DNA from: Hyparrhenia diplandra
Lineage: Eukaryota > Streptophyta > Magnoliopsida > Poales > Poaceae
DNA: 64,000 bases
Reading direction: 5' to 3'
Assembly: GCA_015847255.1 (NCBI GenBank)
Contig: JADLZK010007654.1
Location: forward strand, 1-64,000
Shown piece by piece: positions 11,538 through 24,109 of this stretch (its first letter is position 1; each line of letters opens with the position of its first letter). The position numbers and the translations under genes are program-made. Below the pieces are notes generated by a model. That model was given only the letters and a program-made list of their open reading frames with translations, was not told where the DNA came from and made no database searches.

Positions 11538-12650
11538 GAATGAATAGCACAGTGAAGACAACACTTATTATTGTCTCGATTCTTGCTGCTGTCATGATGC
11601 TGCTTATATCTGCAAGAAGAACAGAAAACCGTACAAGCATGTGCAGATTGTAAGAGATGGTAAGTTACTGAAACATTGTTAGCTGTCAGGAGAGGACAAC
11701 CTTCAGGCTTCGCTCATCTGCTTTCTCTTATCAATAGGACATGGGGCTGAAGAAGAAGAAGAAATGAGAAGTTCAGAGCCTGTCCATACGATCTGAGTAC
11801 TCTGCGAGCTGCAACTGATAACTTTTTCGGCTGCTGGGCTGCTGGATCAAGGAAGATGAGAAGATCCTTGTGTATGAGTTCCTCGTCAACAAGAGCCTTG
11901 ACAAGATCCTTTTCGGTGCTTGCTTTACCATAATCTTTTTTTTCGAAAGATCATGTTAGGCCACTCGGTCCTTTTGTTTATTGATGAGTGAACTCAACTT
12001 CCAGATCCTTCAAGGCAGGAGGAGCTAAGCTGGGGGCAGAGGTACAAAATCTCATAAACTTTTTAAGTTGTAACCTTCAAATTAGAACACGGTCTTAAAT
12101 AAAAAAAAATCGAGTACATATCTAGATCTCGCAAGCACTATAATTTTGGTATATGGCCTGTTACCCGATTTTTGTTAAAACTCCAAAAAATGAATATTAA
12201 TATCAGATACTCAAAAAATGAACATTTGGGACTTTGAACTATTTTAAATAAAAAAAATCTTAACTATGAGGATGTAGATGACATTGAGCACTGCCACTTT
12301 ATTATAAACCATGTCAACATCTAAGATGGTTTGAAAATTTTAAATCAATAGTGTTATTAAGTAATTTATATTGTTTATTGGAAACAGGTAGTAATTTATT
12401 TTGTTATAAGTGCACTAGAAGCATTAGTAGTGAATGGAGAATTAATCTATTCTGATCACGTGTTGCACGAGCAGGTTTGGGGTCAATGGAGCCGTCAGAA
12501 CGTGTCGCAGCTGCTTGAGGGCTGCCCAACCGAAGGGTCGGGTCTGCAGGAGATGTTGAGGTGCATCCACGTCGGACTGCTCTGCGTCCAGGAGGACCCA
12601 CGCCTTCGGCCAAGCATGTTGTCCGTCGTCATCATACTTAACACCTTTAG
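11538..12650 (+). pseudogene. Partial, broken duplicate of the DUF26 receptor-like kinase
   Basis: It matches exons 2-7 of the intact kinase at 13923-18488, as part of a duplicated block that also covers the second half of intron 1 (left copy from about 10540, right copy from about 15490). The first, DUF26, exon is missing. Exon 2 (11538-11659) lost 19 bases in the membrane segment. Exon 3 lost a base near 11790 and is then joined to the middle of exon 4 at about 11827, removing the glycine loop and the VAIK-type lysine. Exon 5 is joined to the end of exon 6 at about 12046, removing HRD and DFG. The last exon (from 12475) is degraded after the SVVIILN stretch. It has no catalytic core. Confidence 0.9.
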
Positions 12651-13800
12651 TATAATTAGTAATTAGTAATAGTAAGATGTGCTAATATTTGAATAGTGAA
12701 GTTGTTTTTCTGACTGTCTTTTCTACTGCCCATAATGCTCTAACGTTTCTCTCTGTCTTACATAGTTATATGTGATAATTATAAGTAATAATTTATATTT
12801 ATATGTTTCTATTTCTATCCATAATATCAAAGATTGAAAGATCTCTTCATCCTTTATCTCGCAACCATCCAATGGAGATCCAAGGAACCTAATTTCTTTA
12901 TCACTTTCCTGTAAGCCTGCTGGTCTTTTTTGATTCTTAATTGAAAGGCCGGGGCTGTTTTAACCCTTGAACTCTAAAAAAAAGACGGTGGTGATGTTAC
13001 TGAGATGGATTAATGACAAGTTGACAACAGTGAATAAGTGATATCCTTGTCTTGCCGGTTCAAATACTTGACACCATTGATTGCCGATGTGTTTCTTCTT
13101 TTTTGGGAACCTGAAACACCATTGCTTAGCAGCTGCTTTGCAATGCTCTACTTGTGTGATGTCGTGTCTTTCGTCTATGAAAACTGCCGTGTTTCTTGCC
13201 TTCCATAGTTGCTAGCATGACAAGGCAATGAAGGCTGAAAATTTCTCTCTCGGTACTTGTTGTGGCGTTAGTGTGTGTATGGTTGAGTGTCTGCGTTGTA
13301 CTGTAATTCTAAAAAAAAAAAAAAATCCATGCACACAGCCACTGATTATATGTTCCGGGGTTTGGAATCGCCATATACTGATGTCTACACAATGACTTTC
13401 AGAGGCTACGATACTCATGTCGACACAACTGCTTGTAAGTAGACTTGACAGATTCAAGATATCCTGTAGCCTTCTTAAGTTCTAAGATTTTTCCTGCTCC
13501 TATCTCGCTCTATCACAATCATCATTAATGTTGTGGCGATTCAAGATATCCTGTAGCTTCCTTAGCTGGGTTCCTAAAAGAGAGAGAGACGCCAACTTTT
13601 TTGTTTCATAATAATGATATGGTTTATTCAACACTTACCGGTGCTTGCAACCTGCACATGCTTGTGAGCTTCTCTGTTGTAGTCATTGCTATAAGTTATC
13701 CTGTTTGCTCCGAATTACACGCAGCAACGAGGCAACGACCAAATCACCATTCAGCTGCATTTTTAAGAGAAGACCCTGGTCAACCATTGCAGGATTGCTG
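12651..13800. other. Intergenic DNA with a SINE/LINE-type tail
   Basis: AT-rich. At about 13250-13326 a GT-rich stretch (gttagtgtgtgtatggttgagtg...) ends in a run of A (13310-13325), resembling the 3' tail of a retroposon and similar to the one at 59090-59180. No gene seen. Confidence 0.5.
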
Positions 13801-13802
13801 GT

Positions 13803-13810
13803 GCTATAAA
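13803..13810 (+). promoter_or_regulatory. TATA box of the CRK gene
   Basis: gctataaagac lies about 115 bases before the ATG at 13923, leaving a short leader. Position and match to the plant TATA consensus support it; no transcript data are available. Confidence 0.55.
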
Positions 13811-13922
13811 GACGACCATAGAAGCACAGCACGGTGCATGAGCACTGAAGTGCAGAAGCATTAGCAATTGTTAGGTAGTACCAAAATCGGTGTCACCAGC
13901 AACCTTGCTCAGGCCGGTAGCC

Positions 13923-16900
13923 ATGCCCATGCCCAGCCTTCTTCCGCTCGTTCTCGGCTGGTGGTGTCTCTGCCTCACCGCAACAGCTAACGCCGACAAC
14001 CTCACGTATTACATCCCCACCCAGTGCTCGCACAACATGAACTACACGCGCGGCAGCGCGTTCCAGGCCAACCTCGACGCGATACTCTCCTCCCTCCCGG
14101 ACGCCGCGGCCGCGTCCTCTGGGTTCGCCGAGAACACCGCCGGTACCGCCGCGCCGGACAAGGCGTACGGTCTCGCGCAGTGCCGCGGCGACGTTGGCGC
14201 GTCGGAATGCCGCTCTTGCCTCAACGACTCGGCGCATGAGATTATAATGGCCAGCACCATCGCGTGCCCGGGCCAGAAGAATGCCATGCTCATCTATGAA
14301 GGCTGCCTGCTGCGCTACTCCAACGCGAGCTTCTTCGGGGAGCCCTACACGGGCTACATGTCCGACCCGATCTTCGAGATGGTCAACCCCGACAGCGTGA
14401 CGGAACAGCCAGAACGGTTCATGACGCTGGTCGGCGATCTGATGAGCAACCTCACAAGGAATGCTACCGACTCCCCGCGCAGATTCGCGGCCGGCGCGGT
14501 CCAGCACACAAGCTTACTGACACTCTATGGCTTGGCCCAGTGCTGGCGGAACACAAGCGCGGATAACTGCAGAAATTGCTTCGAAATTACCCTCAAGCAG
14601 ATCCCCAAGTGCTGTAACCACAGGGAAGGCGCCCGGATCTTCTCGTCCATGTGCCGGGTCCGGTTTGAGATTTACCAGTTCTACGACGCCCTGGCCGCCC
14701 AGGCGGCCATGTTACCAGCGCCGGCGCCACCAGGTGGGCCAGTCAACGGCGGCGACCTTTCCGGCTCGCGAAACACTGGTAAGTACTACCCTCTGTCCCA
14801 CTTTATAAGACGTTCTAGCACATTATTTGCATGTCTAGATCCACTCCATGTTTCATGCACTTGGCCACAATCCTGTGCTGGTTCGGTCACTAAATGATGT
14901 ACCTAATGTTAATCTAAAACGTCTTATAAAATGAAACGGAGGTAGTACAATGGACCAACAAGCCAAACTAAATCCAGAATATTTGAGATGAAGATGCACG
15001 GTTCAAAGTTCAAACATGGATGGTTGAATGAACAATTACACCTTCTATCCTAACCAATTACTCCGATCCATCCATTGGTACACTTTCATCTAGCATATCG
15101 GAATAAGTCAAAAATATTTAACATTTGGCATGTACTAAGATTGAAAGGAATTAAACTTGAGTTCGATGACGAGAATAATAAGACACAAGTATTTACATTG
15201 AAATAAAGTCACCAATTACTCCATCCATCCTAAAATATAAGGGGCCAAGAGTTCAAAAAATTATTTATACAAAATATAAGGTATTATAGGTTCTCAACGC
15301 CCTATCTCCTCTATCTGTTTGGCAGGATTTTCTTTTCAAATTTAGCATCATCCAAAACAACCAGCCATTAGCTAAAGAAAATATCAACAAAAGTACTTCT
15401 TCCATTCCAAGTAGTGAAGGGCAAGGTAGTCTTTTGCCAAGCATCTTAATTTGTCTAAAAATCGCTTTGATATCTTATATTTAAGGTCACTTAAGTATCT
15501 AGCATTAACTCGGTAAAGGTACTATTATTTTCATGGTCTCCTAGAAAGACCAATGAAAAAAGTCATTTCTAGAATTTTGAGCAACATCAGACATCATTGG
15601 AACACCGAGCTAAATAGTGCTCCCTCTGTCTGTGAATAAATAGATTCATGGAGTTGTCTGAAGTCAAACTATTTAACTTTCACTGTATTTTTTAGGAAAC
15701 TATCAAGAACTACGGTATCAAATTAGCATCATTAGATATACCATAGAATATATTTTTGTAGTGTGTTCATGTTATGCCATGGATATTGTTAATCTTTTCT
15801 ATAGAGTTAGGGACGGAAGGAGTACTAGTCAATAGCCTTCTCACATATTATTTTGTCTTACCTCGTTAAGAACCCATCACAAAGGCTTATTCGATAAACC
15901 CTGTCCTCATTTATTGTGTAGTAGAGAGAGAAATAAACTAACTTAGGGCCAGCTTAATTTAGTTAAGGCTAGTTACGAATTGGGCTAAAAATTAGTTTAA
16001 ATTAGATGAGGTTGACTAGCTAGCTAACTAACAACTAGTTAAAAACTTAGCAAAAAAGTGAGTGTTCATGTTTGGATACAGTAGGAGTAATTTAAACTAA
16101 CTAGAAATTAGCTATTGCATCCAAACAGATCCTTACTCTCAATTTGTTCAAAGAGTATAGTATTAGTTATTATGATGACATTAACCGCCAAATCACGAAA
16201 ATAGTATTAGAGACCCACAAAATTGTCCTGTACTATACAATTCCTTCCATTGTACAGGAAAGTGTAATTTGGATATCCAACCAAGAACAAGAAAGGCCTT
16301 CCATCCAGATCCAAATAATGTTCTATGTCTTTCCCTATATAGTTGTCAACTAGTTTCTTAAAAATGCAGTTAAAGCATGATGGTTTCAGCTGATTTGTTC
16401 AAAAGATGAGTGATTCTTGGTGAAGGTTGAAGATACAACTTCTGTTCTGATTCAGCTTCGTTGGTGCAGGAATTAATAGCACAGTGAAGACAGCTCTTAT
16501 TATTGTCTCAATTCTTGCTGCTGTCACGATGCTCCTTCTGCTGTTTGTTGCTGCCTATATCTGTAAGAAGAACAGAAAACCATACGAGCATGTGCAGATC
16601 GTAAGAGACGGTAAGTTACTGAAACATTGTTAGCTGTCAGAAGAGGACATTGTGATGCAACTTTCAGGCTTCGCTCATCTGTTTTCTCTTATCAATAGTA
16701 CATGGGGCTGAAGAAGAAGACGAGATGAGAAGTTCAGAGCCTCTCACGTACGATCTGAGTACTCTGCGAGCTGCAACTGACAATTTTTCAGAAGAAAATA
16801 GGCTCGGGGAAGGAGGGTTTGGGCCAGTCTACAAAGTAAACTTCAATCCTGGAGCCCGACAGAAAATTAGTGTATATGGTCTTTCTCATAAGCACACAAA

Positions 16901-18488
16901 ATGTCTGATGCGATCTCATATATCTCACTGTTGTTCAGGGTACCCTACCAAATGAGGAGGTGATTGCAGTGAAGAGACTCTCAAGTACTTCGCAACAAGG
17001 GCATGTGGAGATGAAGAACGAGGTTGTCCTGGTTGCAAAGCTCCAGCACAAGAACTTGGTGCGGCTGCTGGGCTGCTGCATTGAGGAAGACGAGAAGCTT
17101 CTTGTCTATGAGTTCCTCGTCAACAAGAGCCTCGACAAGATCCTTTTCGGTGCTTGCTTGACCATAATCTTATTTTTTCGAAAGATCATGTCAGGCCACT
17201 CGGTCCTTTTGTTTATTGATGAGTGAGCTTCCAGATCCTACAAGGCAGCAGGAGCTAAGCTGGGGGCAGAGGTACAAGATCATCGAGGGAATTGGCCGAG
17301 GGCTCCTCTATCTTCACGAGGACTCGAGGCTAACGATCATCCACCGTGATCTCAAGCCAGGTAACATCTTGCTTGATGCGGACATGAATCCTAAGATCTC
17401 AGACTTCGGCTTGGCGAAGCTGTATGACATCGACTTGAGCGTGGCAAACACAAGCCGGATAGCTGGCACATAGTAAGTTGGGTCTCCAAATTCTTCTATA
17501 ACAGCGCTACACTTGTAATTTACCAATAGCAAGGATGTAGGTTTGTACTGTACCTACTAACTTGCCATGTCTTCGAGATGCAGTGGATACATGGCGCCAG
17601 AGTACGCCGTGCACGGAGCCTTCTCCACCAAGTCTGACGTTTTTAGCTACGGTGTACTGGTCCTGGAGATTGTCACCGGCCGGCGACCAAGCGAAAATCT
17701 CATAAACTTCGTAAGTTGTAACCTTCAAATTAGAACACGATATTAAATAAAAACAATTTTGACTACATATCTAGATCTCGTAAGCACTATAATTTTGGTA
17801 TATGGCCTTACCCGATTTTTTAAAACTCCTAAAAATGAATATTAAGATCAGATACTTTTAAAAATTCAAAAAAAATAAAAAATTTGGACTATGAACTATT
17901 AAAAAACTTCTTAACTATGAGGTTGTAGGTGACATTGAGCACTGCCACTTTGGTATAAACCATGTCAACATCTAAGATGATTTGAAAATTCTAAATCAAC
18001 AGCGTGATAAAGTAATTTACATTGTTTTTTGGAAACAGGTAGTAATATATATTGTTATACATAAGTGCACTAGAAGCATTAGTAGTGAGTTAGTAGTGAA
18101 TGGAGAATTAATCAATTCTGATCATGTGTGGTACGAGCAGGTTTGGGGTCAATGGAGCCGTCAGAACGTGTCGCAGCTGCTCGAGGGCTGCCCAACCGAA
18201 GGGCCGGGCCCGCAGGAGATGTTGAGGTGCATCCACGTCGGACTGCTCTGCGTTCAGGAGGACCCACGCCTTCGCCCAAGCATGGCGTCCGTCGTCATCA
18301 TGCTCAACAGCCGCTCCATCACGCTGCCCATCCCCACAGAACCGGCCTTCTTCCTGAGCTCAGGCGAGGGGCGGAGGGCGGAGCCGGAGCCGTCGATTAA
18401 CGAGGGTCTGTGTCTGACTTGGAACCCCGTTGATGTATGGAGTGGTTTTACTTTTCTCTGTTACCAGCAGCAGTCGCCAAGGTTGTAA
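13923..18488 (+). CDS. Cysteine-rich receptor-like protein kinase (DUF26, CRK), seven exons, intact
   Basis: Plasma-membrane receptor kinase: DUF26 (Gnk2-type) ectodomain outside, Ser/Thr kinase inside. Exons: 13923-14778, 16470-16610, 16699-16835, 16939-17149, 17235-17472, 17584-17710 and 18141-18488. Together they give 685 codons plus stop, with all phases consistent. Exon 1 encodes a signal peptide ending near ATANA and two DUF26 units with C-x8-C-x2-C (CRGDVGASECRSC; CWRNTSADNCRNC). Exon 2 encodes the membrane helix. Kinase motifs: LGEGGFGPVYKG, AVKRLS, HRDLKPGNILLD, DFG and YGYMAPEY; the tail carries SRSITLP, common in grass CRKs. HRD is present, so an active kinase is expected. A GTG-started extension to 13890 adds nothing recognisable, so ATG 13923 is taken. 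Intron 1 is 1.7 kb and holds two MITEs. The family is linked to defence and stress signalling; this gene's ligand is unknown. Confidence 0.92.
14787..14945. mobile_element. Stowaway-type MITE in CRK intron 1
   Basis: It begins ccctctgtcccactttataagacgtt and ends aacgtcttataaaatgaaacggaggta as an inverted repeat, flanked by TA. It lies within the first intron, just after the donor site. Confidence 0.85.
15619..15826. mobile_element. Stowaway-like MITE in CRK intron 1
   Basis: The ends ctccctctgtctgtgaa and agggacggaaggag are imperfect inverted repeats of the Stowaway type. The interior is AT-rich. It is absent from the matching position of the left duplicate (about 10690), so it was inserted after the duplication or lost there. 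Confidence 0.75.
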
Positions 18489-18661
18489 TGTTGTAGATCC
18501 TCTCTTTTGCTTTTTCTTTCACGTCTAGTAAAAATCCGGCAAAAGTTTTTTTACCGCCTTTCAAAAAAAAAAAAAAAAACAGCGAGCTATGTGCCACTCT
18601 TTTATTTATCTTGGTTTGGAATTTTGAATTGCGATCTTGCATACAAAGCAGAGGAGTAACA

Positions 18662-20273
18662 TCAGTAGGGCAGGATTCCCAGGGCCTTGCCGTAGTCGAT
18701 CATGTCATCATACATCCCATCCAGCATCTTGTACTTGTAGTCGAACCCTTCCTTCACCAGTTTCCCGGACGACACCTGTAGTCTCGGCTTCTCGAGCAGA
18801 TCGCCGGCGCCGGAGCTGCAGGTAAAGTGGAAGCACATAGTAATTCAGTAATCTTTTGTTGGTTCCTTGGACAGTGCAAGGCAAGTGTATCAAGAGTTCA
18901 GAGCTGAGCTGAAGCCGATTCTTACAGCAGATTAGTCGTCAGTGTACTGCGGGTACTTTTCAGACAGGAAACGTGCCAGCTCGCGGACGGTCGTGTTGAG
19001 AGCGCAGCAAATGTACCTCCCCGCGGCCGCCTCCTGCTCGGCGAGGAACACCTCGGCGCGGCAGAGGTCGTCGACGTGGACCAACGCCACCGAGCCGGCC
19101 GCTTTCTCCATGGCTCTCAGCACGCCGAACTGTGCCTCGTCGCCTGAAAATAACAATAATCACGCCAAGCTGAGAAGCCGACGCGGCAAGTGACGAACAA
19201 AGGCCACCGGCCGGCCTTGGACCGCGATCTCGGCCTCACCGGATAGAAGGGACAGGCAGTTGGGGACGCTGGTGCGCGTGCTCGCTGCCGGCGCCGCGCC
19301 AACGACGATGACGGGGCAGACGGTGACGAGGCTGACGCCGTGCTCCTCGGCGAACCTGCTCGCCGCCTTCTCCAGGAGCACCTTGGACACCGGGTACGCC
19401 TGCGATACAGTCGTTTCAGAGCATGGAAGGGCGGCGCAGAACTGAACGTGTGCTTGGGCCGGCGGGTGCACGTGTATGTACCCAGAGACCGAGCTTGGTG
19501 GCGGTGAGGAACTCGACGTCGGACCAGGACTCCTCGTCCAGCACATGGCCATCGCCTTGCAGCTGCGGCCTCGCGACGACCGAGGACATCGACGAGGTCA
19601 GGATCACGCGCTTCACCGTTCCTGCCTTCACGCACGACCTCATCACGTTCAGAGTCCCTTGGACGGCGGGCTCGATCACTTCTTTCTGCCATGACGCGAT
19701 CGACGACGTTGGATCAGCTTTCTTTTCATTTTTGCCTTTTTATTTTGGGTGCCACAGCCCACACGTAAATACGGTACCTCAGGATTCTTTGACATGAGGT
19801 TGATCGGAGCGGCAACTAGGAAAGCGTAGTCACAGCCGGCGACGGCGTCGTCGAAGCTGCCTTCTTCCTCGAGGTCGGCGCGGAAGACCTCCAGGGTGCC
19901 GAGCGCCTGCAGGTCCTTGAGGTGGGAATTCTTGGCCATGTCATCTGCATTTTCAGAATCAAAACGACCAAGCACGTTTGGTACAAGATTCGAACTCCAG
20001 ATGTAGATGTAGGTAAGACACTAGCACTCCAATATTCCAGATTCATCCGTCAATTTTAGGGACAACAACGAAATATGGCACCTGATCGATGATCAGACAA
20101 ACAGGAACGACAAAAACTTAGTTGGAAAGGGAGGGGACTGAAGCCGAACCGGGGTTCCTGACCGTCGTCTTCACGGCGTAGCCCTTCTCCAGCAGCATCT
20201 TGATGAGCGCCGAGGCGATGTAGCCGCTTCCTCCGGTGACACACGCCGTCTTCTTCTTGTCGCCGGTCGACAT
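18662..20273 (-). pseudogene. ANR-like reductase, truncated by a 2-base loss in exon 5
   Basis: Exons on the minus strand: 20273-20150, 19944-19778, 19685-19482, 19399-19240, 19143-18926 and 18815-18662. The first four are intact and read VTGGSGYIAS (NADPH-binding loop), WSDVEFL and YPVSK (YxxxK). Exon 5 is 218 bases where the sister copies at 24k and 51.8k have 220. The frame therefore meets TAA at 18934-18932, just after KYPQYT, giving 288 residues and losing about 50 C-terminal residues of the substrate domain. Exon 6 is still perfectly preserved in its own frame, to TGA, so the lesion looks recent. The predicted role, before the loss, is NADPH reduction of anthocyanidins to 2,3-cis-flavan-3-ols. 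A DFR-type or other flavonoid or cinnamoyl-like substrate is also possible. A shortened product cannot be excluded. Confidence 0.85.
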
Positions 20274-21107
20274 CGTCGCCGGAGCTCCTCGAGACAGATT
20301 GGAAGACAAGGATTCAATCGCTCGCTCCGCCGAGTTTTAATCAGCAAGGAACAGACAAGATCGTAGGTAAAATGGCGCAGTAGTGGTCCTGCCGGCCTCG
20401 TGGTTGCTTGCAGTCTGTTGTTGCCAAGTGGCAAACGAGGACCAAGTCATTGACACTAGCTGATCATTGTTTACTAACCTCTAGTACTACTGAGGTTGCA
20501 ACTCATTTCACGCTAATGATAACAAACAATTCAAAATAATTGAGGCACTTTTTGTCTCTGTGTCAACACATCAAGAGTATACTCTCTCTGTCCCATATTA
20601 AAAGACGTTCTAGAATTTGTTCCCGATATCAAGGTGGCAACGAAAATACGTAAACACCCAAGTGAATCAATGCGATGTTTGCTGATGAAGCTCAGAGCAG
20701 TGCTCCAGCTAGGAAATAGTTTTTTATTCAACTCTCCACACTAGTACTCCACTGAACACGGTGGGTAGACTCTCTTTCCGTTTTTATTAATCTTTGGCCG
20801 GTGGATGACATCGAAATTTCATTTGATGGCAGGCTATAACGTCATTTATTCTGGGAGATAATCCATTATTTTGGGACTAATCACTCAATTTGATGTATTA
20901 AATATTTACAATTCTTTCCATAATTTTAGTCAAACCCGATATGCTTTCACACTACAAGATTCTTGGATTGACTTACAACTTGAAATGGACGGATTACTCA
21001 CTTCGGCCTCTTTCAAGTTATACCCAACTTTAATCATATATATATACTAGAAAATATTAATATTTATATTACATAATTAATATTTTAGAAAGATCGTTAA
21101 ATCTACT
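20274..21107. other. Upstream region of the 18.7k ANR copy and AT-rich DNA
   Basis: No clear TATA box in the first 150 bases before the start codon. A Stowaway-like left end (ctctctgtcccatattaaaagacg) sits at 20583 without a matching right end. The rest is AT-rich with no coding potential. Confidence 0.5.
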
Positions 21108-21893
21108 TGTCAGAGATATAAAATCAGGGTCTAAACGGGCCGGGACTAAACCTTAAGCATCCACATACAGATAATTAGTTCGGCCCATCTAAACCGGAAT
21201 GCGGGGGTCCACATACAGAGAGATCCTGAAGAAGGTCAGTCTAAGACGTCCCGAGGAGAGCCGTGAAGGCTCGAGCCTCAGGTGAAACAGGCGACCCTCT
21301 GTGGTAGTTCCCTTTAACGTGGTCCGCCATTCGGGGCTAGAAACACGCTCGGGTGAGGCGCTAGTGCATGCCCATCTAGGAGGCTGGATTCCTGCCAGGG
21401 CTAGCTAGGCAAGCACGCCTCGAGCAGGAGCGACATAAATGCCACGACAGGTGAGGTCGCCTCATGCTCCATTTCAGGATGGTCAGGCCTGTTCGCCAAA
21501 GTGGGAATACGACAACCTTGAAGTGTCATATCAGTTTTCCTTGCATCGCGGCAACACGGCGAACTGGAAAATGCATGTACAGTATTGAAGCCCCGAGCAT
21601 TGCGAAGCATTGGGAAACGGTGTACCCTCGGGATGTGGTTGGTGTGCCTCAAGACATGGACGGCGTACCTGAAGTCGTGGACGGCATAGGCGTGCTCACC
21701 TTGTCGACTCACTTATGTCGACTCATTCCACCGGGAGACAAGCCTGACTTCTTCACCGCAGCTACACATTCGTTCAACGCTACGAAATCCACTTGTAACT
21801 TGCCTTTAGTTCTCCCTTATATCTAAGTGTTTACAAACACTACTGGGCCTCATATATGGGCCAATCCTCTTAATGAGGCTTTTCACCTATAAC
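21108..21893. mobile_element. Possible solo LTR or LTR-retrotransposon remnant
   Basis: A 786-base segment starts TGTCAGAG and ends CTATAACA (TG...CA) and has the moderately GC-rich, non-coding look of a Gypsy-type LTR. The five-base flanks (ctact and gttgg) do not match and no internal domain follows, so the call is tentative. Confidence 0.35.
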
Positions 21894-21931
21894 AGTTGGG
21901 CCTATCACCCCTCGATCTCATCCTTAGCATA

Positions 21932-22090
21932 CTTCCTCCGTCCCATTGAAAGTGTCATTTTTATTCTTGGCTACCAAAAGTATAAGTCATAACAAAATAA
22001 ATAATATTTATATAAATTTTTTAAATAAGACGAGTAGTCAAACAAGATGGCACGCAGTCCACAATGACACTTTTAATAGGATAGAGGGAG
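21932..22090. mobile_element. Stowaway-type MITE
   Basis: The ends cttcctccgtcccattgaaag and cttttaataggatagagggag form an inverted repeat with TA flanks. An inner arm pair (gtgtcatt / aatgacac) extends the stem. Confidence 0.8.
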
Positions 22091-22263
22091 TATAGACCAA
22101 TCCATTAATTTAAACTACAATATAACTTGTTTGTATACATGATTAATGAAACCATCCAATGACAAACTCAGTCTAGACACACCCATTGCTCAAACACATA
22201 TTTCCTCTGTCCCAATAAAAGTGGCATTCTAGCGGTGGGCACATGGACGAAGGAGCCCCTATA

Positions 22264-22733
22264 GTGTAATCATTACAAAGCATCTCCACCAGCGGTGCCT
22301 AAAAGACACTACCTAAATGTCTATTTAGGTACCACCTATTTTATACTACCAACATTTTTCTTCCAACTCTAGGAGTACTACATAAATTGTGGCACCTAAA
22401 TTCATTTTACAGCCAATGACATGTGGAGCGTACCCTGGGAGGGGCCGATCTGAGGCGAGGCCATGTGGCGAAGGGGGGCAACGCCGAGAAGCATTGGCGA
22501 AGCGGGGATAGGAGGAGGCGGGCGAGACGCGGGGGAGAGAGAGAGGCGTGGGAGAGAAATTTTAGGCGGCGCGAATTGTTGGCCCAACAGAATAGGTAGA
22601 GGAGAGGATTGAGGCAACCAACAAATTTGTTGGGCCAAGTAGGTAGCTTGTTGGACCTATGTTTCCCTGCCCCAGACTACTTAAATTTGAGATAAGTAGT
22701 CTCCTTGGATAGCCTGCGGGAGATGCTCTTACT
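22264..22733. mobile_element. Tourist-like MITE
   Basis: aagcatctccaccagc at the left and gcgggagatgctctta at the right are imperfect inverted ends with a TTA-like flank, typical of PIF/Harbinger MITEs. The interior (22440-22560) is GC-rich. Confidence 0.5.
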
Positions 22734-23341
22734 CTCTGTTCCACCGCATGGCTCCCCCTCTCTCTCTCTCTCTCGCCTTCTTGAGATCCAAACCGCATGG
22801 CCAGCGCCCCTCCTCTCCGCCGCGAGCCACACCGCCTGAGCCGAGGGCACCTCCTCTCCCTCGTGGTAAACGCTTTGTGCGAGCACAGCCAGGCCCACCC
22901 TCATGAGATTCTTCTGCGTTACGTGGCCACGTCGATCCTCACAAGCCTCCTCTCCTGCGGCGTGAGAAAAACAGAGGAGGAGAGCACCGGTGACCTCATG
23001 GTCGTCGACCAGAGAGCCACGTCCACCCCATAGCCCATGGAACACGAGGAGCCCACCCCATCAGCCCCGCCCATGGACATTTGGGGAGCGCTCGTCGCCA
23101 GCGCACGAGCCTCTCCCAAATGGGAGGATCACCGGCCCACCATTCTCGTCGTTGGAGAAGAAGATGAGGAGAGGCGCCCGTGGAGGAGAAAGCAAAGGAG
23201 GTGGTGGAAAAAAAGACAACGTGAGGGAGCAGCCGAGTAGAGAGGGCAGAGTGAAGGAAATCTGTGTAGGTGCAAGTCTAAAACGACGTTCTTTCTAGGA
23301 CATCGTTCAAATGCTTGGACGACTCTCCCTATGGGACGAGG
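22734..23341. other. GC-rich intergenic DNA with short open frames
   Basis: A (CT)n tract at about 22755-22775 is followed by G/C-rich frames (22797-23300) on both strands without recognisable domains. It may be a gene fragment or hypothetical short ORFs; I do not call a gene. Confidence 0.4.
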
Positions 23342-23934
23342 CAGGGCTGGTCCTGGGGGCGGGTGAACGGGGCGGCCGCCCTGGGCCCCCCAAGCCATCA
23401 GGGCCCCCAGTGCCCCTGTATGTAGGACGCCGGTATATGTATACACTCTTCGTCGGTGACAACATACACGTAAAAGGGGACGCCACTGTGAGCCAAGCTC
23501 AGCGCTGTGTAGGAGTAGTAGCCAAAGCTCCAACGCTGTATACGGTGTATAGAAGTATACTATGTTTATTTTGGGAAACGTGTGTGAGTGGCTTAGCTGA
23601 AGTATACTTGCATGCGGCTCATCATAGTACTGCTGTATGAGCAAGCGTGTGCATCATAGTACTGCTGTATGAGCAAGCATGTGCATCATAGTACTGCTGT
23701 ATGAGCAAGCGTGACTACCAACCCCGATGGCAAGGCCTACAAAGTTACCATAGATAATAATTTGGAATGTTTTGTTAAAAAAAATAAGATGATAACCAGT
23801 ATGTGTGATTTTTTTGGTAATGCATGCTAGCTAACTGCTTAGCATCCAAAACAATAGAAGTGATTACAAATGTATATAAGGGGTCTCATTTTTTGATCTT
23901 GCCCTGGGCCCCCAAAATCACAGGGCCGGCCCTG
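23342..23934. mobile_element. Non-autonomous hAT-like element
   Basis: It starts CAGGGCTGGTCCTGGGGGC and ends with the inverted counterpart ccccaaaatcacagggccggccctg, the common grass hAT terminus. The flanks ggacgagg and gacaaggg are similar but offset by a base, so the 8-base target duplication is not clean. No transposase is encoded. It contains the triple repeat at 23618-23712. Confidence 0.65.
23618..23712. repeat. Tandem repeat, three copies of 32 bases
   Basis: Three near-identical units built on catcatagtactgctgtatg followed by agcaagcgtgtg (one unit has agcaagcatgtg, the last agcaagcgtgac), directly abutting. Confidence 0.95.
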
Positions 23935-24109
23935 GACAAGGGAGTAGGTATCTGACACACACACGTGCGAGTATATATAATTTACGTAACTTGTTGCTCA
24001 AACACCCACCTCAAGAACTCCCAGTATTTTATTTATCTTGCGTTGAAAACTCTTTGGTTTGGAATTTTGAATTGTGATCTTGCATACAGTACAAAGCAGA
24101 GGAGTAACA

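Noticed and set aside
13893..14507. 204-codon antisense frame
   Set aside because: It is the complement of the CRK DUF26 exon, whose signal peptide and Cys patterns show the real strand.
20274..20309. Upstream start for the 18.7k ANR copy
   Set aside because: The in-frame extension begins at TTG, not ATG. The first ATG (20273) matches the family N-terminus.
20583..20640. Stowaway MITE beginning ctctctgtccc
   Set aside because: Only one end is visible; no inverted partner lies within 600 bases.
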